NCBI GenBank assembly: GCA_018401565.1
Contig: JAGYKS010000024.1
Span: 124,001 to 188,000 of the forward strand
Direction: 5' to 3'
Source of the DNA: Acidimicrobiales bacterium
Lineage (GTDB): Bacteria > Actinomycetota > Acidimicrobiia > Acidimicrobiales > Acidimicrobilacustridaceae
DNA length: 64,000 bases
Shown here: positions 21,698-29,678 of the stretch, in pieces
How positions within the stretch are numbered: position 1 is the first letter of the stretch
How the letters are laid out: the number at the start of each line of letters is the position of its first letter
Translations under genes and position numbers: made by a program
Notes under the pieces: generated by a model
What the model was told of the DNA's origin: nothing
Databases searched by the model: none
Seen by the model: only the letters and a program-made list of their open reading frames with translations

Positions 21698-22660
21698 ATG
21701 ACTACCTCGGGCCCTGTGGCCGCCATCGACTGCGGAACCAACTCCACGCGCCTGCTGATTGCCACCACCGGCCCATCGGGGCTGGTGACGTTGGACCGGC
21801 GCATGACCATCACCCGGCTCGGGCAGGGTGTCGATCGCACCGGACGACTGGATGCCGGAGCGGTGGAACGCACCGTGGAGGTGCTGGCCGGGTACCGCCA
21901 GGTGATGGAGTCGGCGGGTGTCGAGGCGTCGGCATCCACGGTGCGCATGGCGGCAACGTCGGCGGCCCGCGATGCTGCCAACCGCGACGAGTTCTTCGAT
22001 GCCGCCGAGGCCGTCCTGGGCGCTCGCCCCGAACTGCTCACCGGGACCGAGGAGGCGCTGCTGTCGTTTCGGGGTGCCACCGCCGACCTCAACCCAGCCG
22101 ACGGCCCGTTTCTCGTCATGGACATCGGGGGTGGGTCCACCGAGTTCGTGCTGGGTTCGGTAGCCGACGACGGCAGTGCCGAGGTGGCCGGCAGTCTGTC
22201 CACCGACATGGGGTGTGTGCGCATCACCGAACGGTTCCTCGACAGCGACCCGCCCTCAGCCGAGGAGCTGTCGGCAGCGTTGTCAGTGATCTCGCTGCAT
22301 CTCGACGACGTCTTGCGCGAGATCCCCGACGCACCAGCGGCCGCCACGCTGGTTGGTCTTGCCGGCACGGTGAGTGCAGCGGCGGCGGTGGAGTTGGGGC
22401 TGGCCGAGTACGACCGCGATGCCATCCACCATTTCGTGCTCACCCGATACGCCGTCGAGGACGTGTTTCGAACCCTGGCCACCGAAGCGCTGGCAGACCG
22501 CATCCACAACCCGGGACTGGAGCGGGGCCGAGCCGATGTGATCGTGGGTGGGATGTGCGTGCTGGTGCAGGTGATGCGGACCCTGGGCTTCAGCGAGTGC
22601 CTGGTCAGCGAGGCCGACATCCTCGACGGTCTGGCCATGTCGTTGTTGGTCGACGCCTGA
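21698..22660 (+). CDS. ppx: Ppx/GppA phosphatase family protein
   Basis: Exopolyphosphatase or guanosine pentaphosphatase of the ASKHA fold, 320 residues, which is the short Ppx2-like form. Seen: AAIDCGTNSTRLLIA (phosphate 1 loop), MAATSAARDAANR, ELLTGTEEALLSF, VMDIGGGSTEFVLG (phosphate 2), and GLAGTVSAAAAVEL. It degrades polyphosphate and/or (p)ppGpp-related nucleotides. The precise substrate is not predictable here. ATG 21698 was chosen and GTG 21689 is possible. Confidence 0.9.
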   Translation: MTTSGPVAAIDCGTNSTRLLIATTGPSGLVTLDRRMTITRLGQGVDRTGRLDAGAVERTVEVLAGYRQVMESAGVEASASTVRMAATSAARDAANRDEFFDAAEAVLGARPELLTGTEEALLSFRGATADLNPADGPFLVMDIGGGSTEFVLGSVADDGSAEVAGSLSTDMGCVRITERFLDSDPPSAEELSAALSVISLHLDDVLREIPDAPAAATLVGLAGTVSAAAAVELGLAEYDRDAIHHFVLTRYAVEDVFRTLATEALADRIHNPGLERGRADVIVGGMCVLVQVMRTLGFSECLVSEADILDGLAMSLLVDA

Positions 22661-22730
22661 CCGCCCCTCGCCCCACGCACGTGTGCGGGACCGCCCGCTG
22701 TCGCCGTGGTGAGCACTAGCCTTCGACCTT

Positions 22731-23828
22731 GTGAGTCACGCCGAGCGCATCCTCATGGGCCCGGGGCCCAGCAACCCGTATCCCGAAGTCACCGAGGCCA
22801 TGGTGCGGCCGGTGGTGGGTCATCTGGATCCGGGATTTCTGGCCCTTTTGGACGAGACCAACGACCGCCTGCGAACGGTGTGGCGCACCGACAACCCCCT
22901 CACCTTCGCCCTGTCGGGCACCGGTTCGGCCGGTATGGAGGCGGCGTTCGTGAATGTGGTGAATCCGGGCGACGTGGTGGTGGTGGGAGTGAATGGGGCG
23001 TTTGGCGAACGCATGTGCGACGTGGCCCGGAGGTGTCGGGCCGAGGTTGTGCGTGTCGAGGCGCCGTGGGGTCAGCCCCTGGATCCCGAGCAGGTCCTGG
23101 CCGCCCACCCCAACCCGGCAGTGATCGCCGTGGTGCACGCCGAGACCTCCACCGGTGTCCGCAACGACGTGGGATGCCTGAGTCACGGCAAGGGCGACGC
23201 ACTGCTGGTGGTGGACTGTGTGACGTCGTTGGGCGGCATCCCCGTCGAGATCGACGCCTGGGACGTCGACCTGGCCTACTCGGGCACCCAAAAGTGCCTC
23301 GGGGTGCCTCCGGGGCTGTCCCCGTTCACCGTCAGCGCCCGGGCCGTCGAGCGCTTCGTCGAGCGGCCCCAGTCGTGGTACCTGGATCTGTCGATGATCG
23401 CCGACTACGTCAGCGCCGGCGGTGCGCGCGCCTATCACCACACCGCCCCCATCTCGATGGTGTACGCCCTGCACGCCGGCCTGGGAGTTCTGGTCGACGA
23501 GGGCCTGGAAGCGTCGTGGGAGCGCCATGCCGCCTGTGGGGCAATGCTGCACGACGGTCTGGAGGCCCTGGGGCTGGAACTGTTCGCCGAAGCCGGGCAC
23601 CGTCTGCCGGAACTCACCTCGGTGCGCATCCCCGCCGACCGCCTTCCCGACGGGATGGACGAGGCGGCGTGTCGGCGTGCCCTGCTGGATCGCTACGGCA
23701 TCGAGATCGGTGGGGGACTGGGCCCGGTGGCCGGACAGGTGTGGCGTATCGGCCTGATGGGCCACACCGCCCGCCTGCGCAACGTGGCACTGCTGCTGGC
23801 GGTGCTCGGGGAGATGCTGGACGGGTGA
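22731..23828 (+). CDS. Class V aminotransferase, alanine/serine-glyoxylate type
   Basis: PLP enzyme of 365 residues. Seen: the MGPGPSNPYPEV N-terminus typical of alanine-glyoxylate aminotransferases, LSGTGSAGMEAAF (cofactor phosphate region), HAETSTGV, VDCVTSLGG with the PLP-contacting Asp, and SGTQKCLG with the Schiff-base Lys. The C-terminal GQVWRIGLMGHTAR also fits. It probably moves amino groups from Ala or Ser to glyoxylate. The exact donor is not assignable. GTG start. Confidence 0.88.
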   Translation: MSHAERILMGPGPSNPYPEVTEAMVRPVVGHLDPGFLALLDETNDRLRTVWRTDNPLTFALSGTGSAGMEAAFVNVVNPGDVVVVGVNGAFGERMCDVARRCRAEVVRVEAPWGQPLDPEQVLAAHPNPAVIAVVHAETSTGVRNDVGCLSHGKGDALLVVDCVTSLGGIPVEIDAWDVDLAYSGTQKCLGVPPGLSPFTVSARAVERFVERPQSWYLDLSMIADYVSAGGARAYHHTAPISMVYALHAGLGVLVDEGLEASWERHAACGAMLHDGLEALGLELFAEAGHRLPELTSVRIPADRLPDGMDEAACRRALLDRYGIEIGGGLGPVAGQVWRIGLMGHTARLRNVALLLAVLGEMLDG

Positions 23829-24540
23829 GACGGAGAAACTCCCCATTGGCGGTGGTGCTCACCGGTCGTCGGGTCGTGCTGCGACCGCTTGAGGCAGGGG
23901 ACTACCCGCAGTGGCGTGATGTTCGCCGGGCCAACGCCAAGTGGCTGGAGCCGTGGGAACCGGCCCGCATACCCGGACAACCCGACACCGTGGAGGATTC
24001 GCAGTCGTTTTCCGTGCGCTGCGATGCCCGCCACCGGGAGTTCCAGATGGGATCAGGCTTCGGGTTCGGAATCTTTGTGGGCACTGACCTGGTGGGTGAG
24101 ATCAACCTGTCGTCGGTGCAACGTGGTGCCTTTCAAAGCGGCTACGTGGGTTACTGGATGGACTACCGCCACGCCGGCAAGGGGTACATGCCCGAGTCGT
24201 TGGTGGTGTTGGCCCGGTATGCCTTCGGTGACCTCCGGTTGCATCGGTTGCAGGTGGCCATCATTCCGCGCAACGCCCGCAGTCGTCGGGTGGTGGACAA
24301 GCTCGGGCTGCGCAACGAGGGGATCGCCGAGCGCTACCTCGAGATCAACGGGGTGTGGGAGGACCACGTGCGTTACGCCATCACCTCCGAGGAGTGGGCG
24401 GTGCGCAGCGACGAACTCGTGGCCGACTGGCTGCTCGACGAGCCCCAATCCACCGAGCCCCAATCCACCGGGCCCCAATCCACGAGCCCCAATCCACCGA
24501 GCCCCAATCCACCGAGCCCGACGCCTCCAACTACCTGTGA
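23825..24540 (+). CDS. GNAT N-acetyltransferase, RimJ/RimL type (repeat-slipped 3' end)
   Basis: Acetyl-CoA-dependent transferase resembling ribosomal-protein-alanine acetyltransferases. Seen: VVLRPLEAGDYPQWRDVR, FGIFVGTDLVGEINL, YVGYWMDYRHAGKGYMPESL (acetyl-CoA loop), HRLQVAIIPRNARSRRV, KLGLRNEGIAERYLEINGVWEDH. The last 30 residues are a 15-bp tandem repeat (EPQST units). The third unit is one base short and throws the frame to a stop at 24562. With a full unit the protein ends EPDASNYL at 24540, and I annotate that end. GTG start overlaps the aminotransferase stop. Confidence 0.85.
24440..24513 (+). repeat. 15-bp tandem repeat at the acetyltransferase 3' end
   Basis: Five units of GAGCCCCAATCCACC-type sequence. 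Units 1, 2, 4 and 5 are 15 bases, and unit 3 (24470-24483) is 14. The short unit changes the reading frame from EPQST to SPNPP. Confidence 0.85.
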
Positions 24541-24548
24541 GCCGTTGA

Positions 24549-25301
24549 CTACTTCTTGCTGATCTGACCCTGTAGCGCCGCCAGCCGTTCGGCGAATGCC
24601 GGCTGGTCCATCGACCACACCTGGGTCACGAGTTCGGTTTCCAGGGCGTCGGCATGCGAACCCGACGCCGTGGAGGCCAGTGTGGCCTTGGTGCGCCGCA
24701 GCAGCTCGGGTGGGGCCGACGCAGCCGCAGCAGCCAGACCGTGAGCGGCGGTGAGCAGTTTGTCGTCGTCGACCACCTGCCACGCCAGTCCCAGTCGATG
24801 GGCGGACGGGGCGTCGATCACCTGACCGCACAGCACCATGGCCGCAGCGGCTTCGGGACCCACGAGGCGCTGGAGCCACCACGTGTGCCCTCCGCCAGGA
24901 CCGATCCCCAGGGCCAGGAAACGGGTGTCGAAGCGAGCCGATGTGCCCACAACACGCACGTCGCAGGCCAGGGCCAGATTCATCCCCGCTCCTACAGCGG
25001 CACCGTTGACGGCGGCAATGGTCACCAGCGGTGAGGCGCTGATGCGCAGAAAACCACCGTAGATGTGGCGCAGGCCGTCCTCGCGTGACGCTCCCAGTTG
25101 GCTGAGGTCTGCCCCGGCGCAAAAGGCCTTGCCCTCACCGGTGACCACAAGCGCCGCTGTGGTGCCGTCGGACTCGAGGGTGTCGAGGGCGGCGCCGATC
25201 TCGTCGACCATGGTGTTGTTGATGGCGTTGCGCCGGTCGGGGTCAGTCAGGCGCAACACGGCCACACCGTCGGTGGTCTGGACATCAATGAAGTCACTCA
25301 T
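24549..25301 (-). CDS. Enoyl-CoA hydratase/isomerase family protein
   Basis: Crotonase-fold enzyme, 250 residues. Seen: AVLRLTDPDRRNAINNTM, VVTGEGKAFCAGADLSQLG (oxyanion loop), AVNGAAVGAGMNLALACDVR, and FLALGIGPGGGHTWWLQRLVG. The Glu usual in hydratases at the second catalytic position is not evident (GPGGG here), so substrate and reaction are open. ATG 25301 has AGGA eight bases upstream. ATG 25307 is possible. Convergent with the acetyltransferase. Confidence 0.87.
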   Translation of the reverse strand: MSDFIDVQTTDGVAVLRLTDPDRRNAINNTMVDEIGAALDTLESDGTTAALVVTGEGKAFCAGADLSQLGASREDGLRHIYGGFLRISASPLVTIAAVNGAAVGAGMNLALACDVRVVGTSARFDTRFLALGIGPGGGHTWWLQRLVGPEAAAAMVLCGQVIDAPSAHRLGLAWQVVDDDKLLTAAHGLAAAAASAPPELLRRTKATLASTASGSHADALETELVTQVWSMDQPAFAERLAALQGQISKK

Positions 25302-25354
25302 GCCCATGATCCTAGTGAGGGCGATCGTGGTGACGGCCGGTAGGTTGGCGGGTC

Positions 25355-26614
25355 GTGACCTCCCGAGCAACCAGCCCCGGCTTCACCTCGGCGCTGGTGG
25401 CGTTTCGCTACCGCAATTTCACGCTGTTCTGGTTCGGGGCACTGTTTTCCAACACCGGCACGTGGGTGCAGAACGTCACGGTTCCGTACCTCGTGTTCCA
25501 GCTGACCGGAAACCCGGCGTGGGTGGGCGTGTCGGCGTTCGCCCAGCTGCTGCCACTGGCGCTGTTCAGCGTGGTGGGAGGCTCGATCGCCGACCGGTTC
25601 CAGCGCCGGCAGATCCTGCTGGTCACCCAGGCGCTGGCCGCAGTGGTGGCAGTGGGGTTGTGGGGCCTGTGGGTGACCGACCGGGCCACTTTGGTGCCGG
25701 TGCTGCTGTTGGTGTCGGTGGGCGGGGTGGTGACCGGGCTCAACATTCCGGCGTGGCAGGCCTTCGTGAGCGAACTGGTGCCGAGGTCGGTGCTGCTCAA
25801 TGCCGTGACGCTCAACTCCACACAGTTCAACGCCGCCCGTGCCTTCGGCCCGGCCATCGGTGGCTTGGTGTTGGCCCAGCTGGGGGTGGGATGGGCGTTC
25901 ATGATCAACGCCTTGAGCTACCTGGTGGTGCTGGCGGTGTTGGCCGCCATCGCCGTGCCGCGCATCGTGCGCACCGGGGTGGCCGAAGGGGTGTGGCGGG
26001 GGTTGGTGGCCAGCATCTCGTATGCCCGTGGCCACCGGGGCCTGTCCACCTGCATCGTGTCCGTGGCGTTCCTCGGTCTGTTGGCCACGCCGGTGAACTC
26101 GCTGCTGGTGGTGTTCGCCGAAGACGTGTTCGCCGTCGACAGGCTGCGGTACGGACTCATGGGGGCTGCCATCGGTCTGGGGGCGGTGATCGCAGCCCCG
26201 CTGGTTGCCGGTCCCGGCACCGCCGTGCGACGAAGCCTGTTGGCGGGGGTGGGCATGGCCGTGCACGGAGCCGCCCTGTTGGGGTTCGCCCTGGCCCCGG
26301 GCTACCCCATGGCCCTGGTCATGCTGCTCACCGCTGGTGCCGCCTACCTGCCGGTGGCCGCCACGCTGAACACCACGCTGCAGCTGCAGGTCACCGAGGC
26401 CCGGCGGGGCAAGGTGCTGGCGCTGTACATCACCGTGTTCACGGTGGCCATCCCGGTTGGGTCGCTCATTCAGGGTGCACTGGCATCGGTGATCGGGGCC
26501 CGCACCACCCTGGCCGTTGCCTCAGGACTGTTCATCGCCGTGGTGGGGGTGCTGGCGGTGTCAGGCTGGCTGCGGTCGCTGGATACCGATGTTCAGATGT
26601 CGTCGGGGTCGTAG
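25355..26614 (+). CDS. MFS transporter, enterobactin-exporter (EntS)-like
   Basis: 419 residues with about 12 predicted membrane helices. The N-terminus FRYRNFTLFWFGALFSNTGTWVQNVTVPYLVFQLTG and the RNxxxLxxGxxxS pattern match the MFS_3 (EntS/YqgA-like) group, and GGSIADRFQRRQILLVTQ is the MFS motif between helices 2 and 3. Substrate unknown. GTG start. The 3' end overlaps the convergent nuclease gene by 22 bases. Confidence 0.87.
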   Translation: MTSRATSPGFTSALVAFRYRNFTLFWFGALFSNTGTWVQNVTVPYLVFQLTGNPAWVGVSAFAQLLPLALFSVVGGSIADRFQRRQILLVTQALAAVVAVGLWGLWVTDRATLVPVLLLVSVGGVVTGLNIPAWQAFVSELVPRSVLLNAVTLNSTQFNAARAFGPAIGGLVLAQLGVGWAFMINALSYLVVLAVLAAIAVPRIVRTGVAEGVWRGLVASISYARGHRGLSTCIVSVAFLGLLATPVNSLLVVFAEDVFAVDRLRYGLMGAAIGLGAVIAAPLVAGPGTAVRRSLLAGVGMAVHGAALLGFALAPGYPMALVMLLTAGAAYLPVAATLNTTLQLQVTEARRGKVLALYITVFTVAIPVGSLIQGALASVIGARTTLAVASGLFIAVVGVLAVSGWLRSLDTDVQMSSGS

Positions 26615-27688
26615 CGGTCAGCGTCGTCGATTGACGCCAGCCAGGCCTGTCCGGTGTCGCAGGTGGCAGCAGCCGGGCACCACCGGCAGTGGAAGCCCGG
26701 AGTCAGCTCGGGTTCCTGGCCGCCCACGGCGACAGCGGCGATGCGGGCGATGCCGTCCATGGTGCGCCGCAGGGCGGCGGTGAGCAGATCCTCGGTGACT
26801 GCCTCGGTGCGCAATTGTCCGGCATCGAGGTACAGCGTGGCCAGCAGGCGAGGTGGGGTGCCGCGGGCGAGGGTTTCGAGCAGGGCATAAAAGCGCAGGT
26901 CGTCGGTGTGGTGCTGGCGCATGGCACCGGTCTTGAAGTCGATGATGACCTTGCCGGCCCTGTTGCCTTCAGCCCGACCCAGGGTGAGATCCACACGGCC
27001 GGAAATCACCACACCGTTGTTTCCCCCCAGATCGGCCCGCAGGCGATTTTCGGCCACCGGGCGCCATCGGGGTTTCAGCGGGGGGAACACCTCCCAAAAG
27101 GCGCTGGACATCTCGACCGCAGCCCCTCGCAGCTCGGCTCGCTGCCGTTCGTCAAGGCCATACAGCCAGTCGCCGATGGAGGCGGTGGATTCGGTGAGGC
27201 TGGCGATGGCGGCATCCACCAGTTCGGCCGGGACGGGGTCGGGATCCCAGGACACACCCAGCTCGATGGCCTTGTGCACGATGGTCCCGGTGGCGGTGCG
27301 CACCGTCCATGCAAAGGGCACCGCCTCATCAGCCAGGTACAGCCCCTCACAGTTGTGGACCTGCATCAGGGCATGCTTGGACACATACAGCGGGAGGCGA
27401 GGGTCACGGCGGCTGTCAGCTGCTGCCTGCGCCCCGGCGGGTGCGTCGGGGCGCGTTGCCGGTTGCGGCCAGACCGTCAACAACGGTCCGCACGCTGTCA
27501 TCAAGGTACGACCGCATGCGACGTGCCAGCGTCGGATCGAACTCGGGGCGCTCGGCAGCGGTGGCACCCAACTCCGACAGGATCTGCTGTTGGACCGGGG
27601 TGAGTGCGCCGTCGTTGGAATCGTCGGTGGACTGCTCAGCTGTGTACCCGTCGTCGGTGTACCCGTCGTGGGGATCGGGGTCATCCAT
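26593..27688 (-). CDS. RecB-like PD-(D/E)XK nuclease with Cas4/AddB-type Fe-S cysteines (one frame break)
   Basis: About 365 residues. Seen: an acidic N-terminus from ATG 27688; a helical region; then a nuclease core with VHNCEGLYL (first Cys), SGRVDLTLG and KVIIDFKTG (the D and DxK catalytic motif); and FHCRWCPAAATC (three Cys). Four cysteines arranged this way ligate an Fe-S cluster in AddB, Cas4 and related PDDEXK_1 nucleases (known family feature). The frame breaks at about 27430, where one C fewer in a C4 run joins the halves. No helicase or CRISPR gene is adjacent, so it is an orphan exonuclease of unknown repair role. Confidence 0.82.
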
Positions 27689-27769
27689 CGCCGACGATCC
27701 TACGGGCGTCGTGGTGACGGTGGCGGGACCGGCCACGTTGTCACACCCCGTGGGCATGATCATTGGCGT

Positions 27770-28138
27770 ATGGAGTCCTCAGCTGTTCGCTTCGCAACCA
27801 CCGCCCGAGTGCTGGCCAACGTCACACGGTCCCTGGGTCTCGCCGCTCCCGGGTTTCGCAGTCCGCCGCGCATAGAGGGCGCCGACCGCACCCTGTTGGG
27901 GTCGGGGAGCGATGCCGTCGTGTCAGTGCGGTTGCGCGATCGCCCGTGGCCTGCCGTTGCTGCCGACATGGTCGAAGGAGTTGTGGTGGCCAACGGGGTC
28001 ACCGGCACCGCCGCTGGACGGTTGCGGGCGGCGCTGTGGGTCGCTCTCGACGAGGTGTCGCTCGCCACTGCCCCGGCACCTGCGCAACCGGCCGCACCAG
28101 TGGTGCCGCTGCGACCGGGTCGCCGTAACGCAGCATGA
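27770..28138 (+). CDS. Conserved hypothetical protein
   Basis: 122 residues, soluble, starting MESSAVRFATTARVLA and ending in a basic Pro/Arg tail (VVPLRPGRRNAA). It has a central VSVRLRDRPW strand and a VVVANGVTGTAAGRLRAALW helix. It is divergent from the Fe-S nuclease with 81 bases between starts. I recognise no domain. The coding pattern and the divergent arrangement support a real gene. Confidence 0.6.
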   Translation: MESSAVRFATTARVLANVTRSLGLAAPGFRSPPRIEGADRTLLGSGSDAVVSVRLRDRPWPAVAADMVEGVVVANGVTGTAAGRLRAALWVALDEVSLATAPAPAQPAAPVVPLRPGRRNAA

Positions 28139-28202
28139 ACGGGTCTGTGGTGGACCGACGCATTGTGCGGGATTGCGTGTGCCGGTGGCCTCGGGGCCTG
28201 AA

Positions 28203-28266
28203 GCGATGCCGCCCGACAGTGCTACCGGCCGTCAGCGATGCCGCCCGACAGCGATGCCGGCCGTCA
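28203..28266. repeat. 32-bp tandem duplication
   Basis: Two 32-base units (28203-28234 and 28235-28266) both begin GCGATGCCGCCCGACAG and end GGCCGTCA. The second contains the stop codon of the minus-strand acetyltransferase. Confidence 0.8.
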
Positions 28267-28845
28267 ATGCCCGGGCAGCGGGACTATCCGGGCCGGCACC
28301 CCCACAGCGGTGCTCATGGCGGGCACATCGTGCAGCACCACGGCGTTGGCCCCCACCGTGGCGTGGTCGCCAATGGTGACCGGGCCCAGCACCCGTGCCC
28401 CGGTGCCGATGGTGGCCCCGTTGCCGATGGTGGGCCCGTGGAAGTTGCCGGCCACCAATCCGATCGTGGTCCATGGGAACAGGACCACGTGTGCGCCAAC
28501 CGTGGTCAGGCCGTCCACCACCACCTGCCCGTGGGCGATGTACACCCCCGGGGCCATCACCACGGGGTCGCCGATGCAGATCTGGGCCAGCATCATCGAC
28601 AGCCGATGCAACACCACCGGCAACACCGGCACCCGGGCACGAATCAGTGCGCACCTCGCCCGGTAGCAGCACTGGGCGGCGAACGCGTCGCTCGTCCAGC
28701 ACAGTCGTGCCAGCTCACGCCCGAGTCCCAGGCGGGTTCGGGGGACTGGCTCGCCCCGACATTGCAGTGAGAACCGGAGGTCGGCGGCGACCGCAGCCCT
28801 GAACCGGGGGTGACGGTCGCCGAAGAGGTCACTGGCCTTGGACAC
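28264..28845 (-). CDS. Serine O-acetyltransferase-like hexapeptide protein
   Basis: 193 residues. It has an N-terminal helical part with CysE-like character, then left-handed beta-helix repeats (about residues 95-185) including GVYIAHGQVVVDGLTTVG, NFHGPTIGNGATIGTGARVLGPVTIG and a GANAVVLHDVPAMSTAVGVPARIV end typical of CysE-type acyltransferases. CysE makes O-acetylserine for cysteine synthesis. No cysK is nearby, so another acyl acceptor (sugar, peptide) is equally possible. Confidence 0.78.
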   Translation of the reverse strand: MSKASDLFGDRHPRFRAAVAADLRFSLQCRGEPVPRTRLGLGRELARLCWTSDAFAAQCCYRARCALIRARVPVLPVVLHRLSMMLAQICIGDPVVMAPGVYIAHGQVVVDGLTTVGAHVVLFPWTTIGLVAGNFHGPTIGNGATIGTGARVLGPVTIGDHATVGANAVVLHDVPAMSTAVGVPARIVPLPGH

Positions 28846-29116
28846 TGCATCCCCCAGCGGTCACAGCTCAATGTCAACAGTGGGAATCACTGCGCAACCG
28901 GCCCGCCGCCTGCCTGAAACTGGCGGACCTCAGCCGTTGCGCTCAACAGCAACCCTAATCCCGAGACACCCTGTGACGTATTGTTCTTCCCGTAAGAAAA
29001 CGACCATTCCTTCCAGCGAGCCCGTCAGCGAGCCCATCAACGAGCAGCCCAAGCAATCTGCCAGTCGTGCTGGAGTCGGGTGTCCCAGACGCTTCGTGGG
29101 TACGTAGGGTGGGGAC
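28846..29116. other. 271-base intergenic region
   Basis: This stretch is less G+C-rich than its neighbours. It contains a short imperfect repeat CAGCGAGCCC / CAACGAGCAGCCC around 29017-29050. I see no convincing gene. A minus-strand open frame at 28930-29142 overlaps the VOC start and lacks protein-like character. Promoters for the divergent genes presumably lie here. Confidence 0.5.
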
Positions 29117-29515
29117 ATGAAGCCCAAGCTGTCGCTGGTCACCCTCGGTGTCGCTGACCTCGAGCGGTCACGGGAGTTCTATGGGGCGTTGGGCTGGGTA
29201 CACATGGACTCAGCCAGCGACCAGGTGGTGTTCTTCGAACTCGACGGTGTGGTGCTCAGCCTGTATCCCCGCACGGCGCTGGCCGCCGACGCCGGCATCG
29301 ACTCTGTGGGATCGGGATTCAGTGGGATCACCCTGGCCCACAACGAGCCGTCGGCTGCCGCCGCCGATCGCGCCTTCGACGAGTTCGTGGCCGCTGGGGC
29401 CACCGTGATCAAGCCCATGACGTCGACCAGCTGGGGTGGCTACAGCGGTTACGTGGCCGACCCTGACGGGCACCTGTGGGAAGTCGCCCACAACCCGTTC
29501 GACGACTGGACCTGA
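29117..29515 (+). CDS. VOC (glyoxalase/bleomycin-resistance) family protein
   Basis: 132 residues. Two beta-alpha-beta-beta-beta modules are visible: LVTLGVADLERSREFYGALGW at the N-terminus and GYVADPDGHLWEVAHNP at the C-terminus, the latter with the metal-ligand Glu. GITLAHN supplies a central strand. The reaction cannot be assigned. It is the last core-like gene before the island. Confidence 0.85.
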   Translation: MKPKLSLVTLGVADLERSREFYGALGWVHMDSASDQVVFFELDGVVLSLYPRTALAADAGIDSVGSGFSGITLAHNEPSAAAADRAFDEFVAAGATVIKPMTSTSWGGYSGYVADPDGHLWEVAHNPFDDWT

Positions 29516-29554
29516 TCGCCGCTTTGGCAGCTGCTCGGGTTGGGGCTCTCGATG

Positions 29555-29584
29555 CCCACATGCTGTTTCCACCCGGGGGGTTTA
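29555..29584. repeat. Left direct repeat of the island (tRNA-Leu fragment, candidate att site)
   Basis: Thirty bases match 35933-35962 inside tRNA-Leu with mismatches only at the seventh and ninth positions. The last 21 bases (29564-29584) are identical. Just left (about 29533-29554), bases resembling the tRNA T-arm and 3' acceptor strand (CTCGGG, TTGGGG) persist in decayed form, as expected for a displaced 3' end of the original tRNA gene. It cannot itself fold as a tRNA. Confidence 0.75.
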
Positions 29585-29636
29585 CGTCGAGACGGTGTGG
29601 TGACAGCGGGTGTGGTGCAGTGACGCTGAGTGCCGT

Positions 29637-29657
29637 ATGCCCTGTAATTGCAGGCAT
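29637..29657 (-). terminator. Small hairpin after the GH3 gene
   Basis: ATGCC (29637-29641) pairs with GGCAT (29653-29657) around an 11-base loop, 22 bases past the GH3 stop on the minus strand. It has no T-tract, so termination is only a possibility. Confidence 0.25.
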
Positions 29658-29678
29658 CTGAGTGCCGGCTCGGGACGG

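Noticed and set aside
26593-28138. Defence island or Cas4-linked system
   Set aside because: Only a lone nuclease and a small unknown gene are present. No restriction, CBASS, Thoeris or similar components are recognisable.
28860-28877. TTGACA-like -35 for the acetyltransferase on the minus strand
   Set aside because: No -10-like hexamer at suitable spacing, so a promoter is not supported.
28930-29142. 70-residue minus-strand frame in the 28.8-29.1 kb gap
   Set aside because: It overlaps the VOC start and has no ribosome-binding site or protein-like pattern.
29555-29584. A second complete tRNA-Leu
   Set aside because: Only the anticodon-3' and variable-arm part matches. No acceptor or D-arm pairing exists, so it is a fragment.
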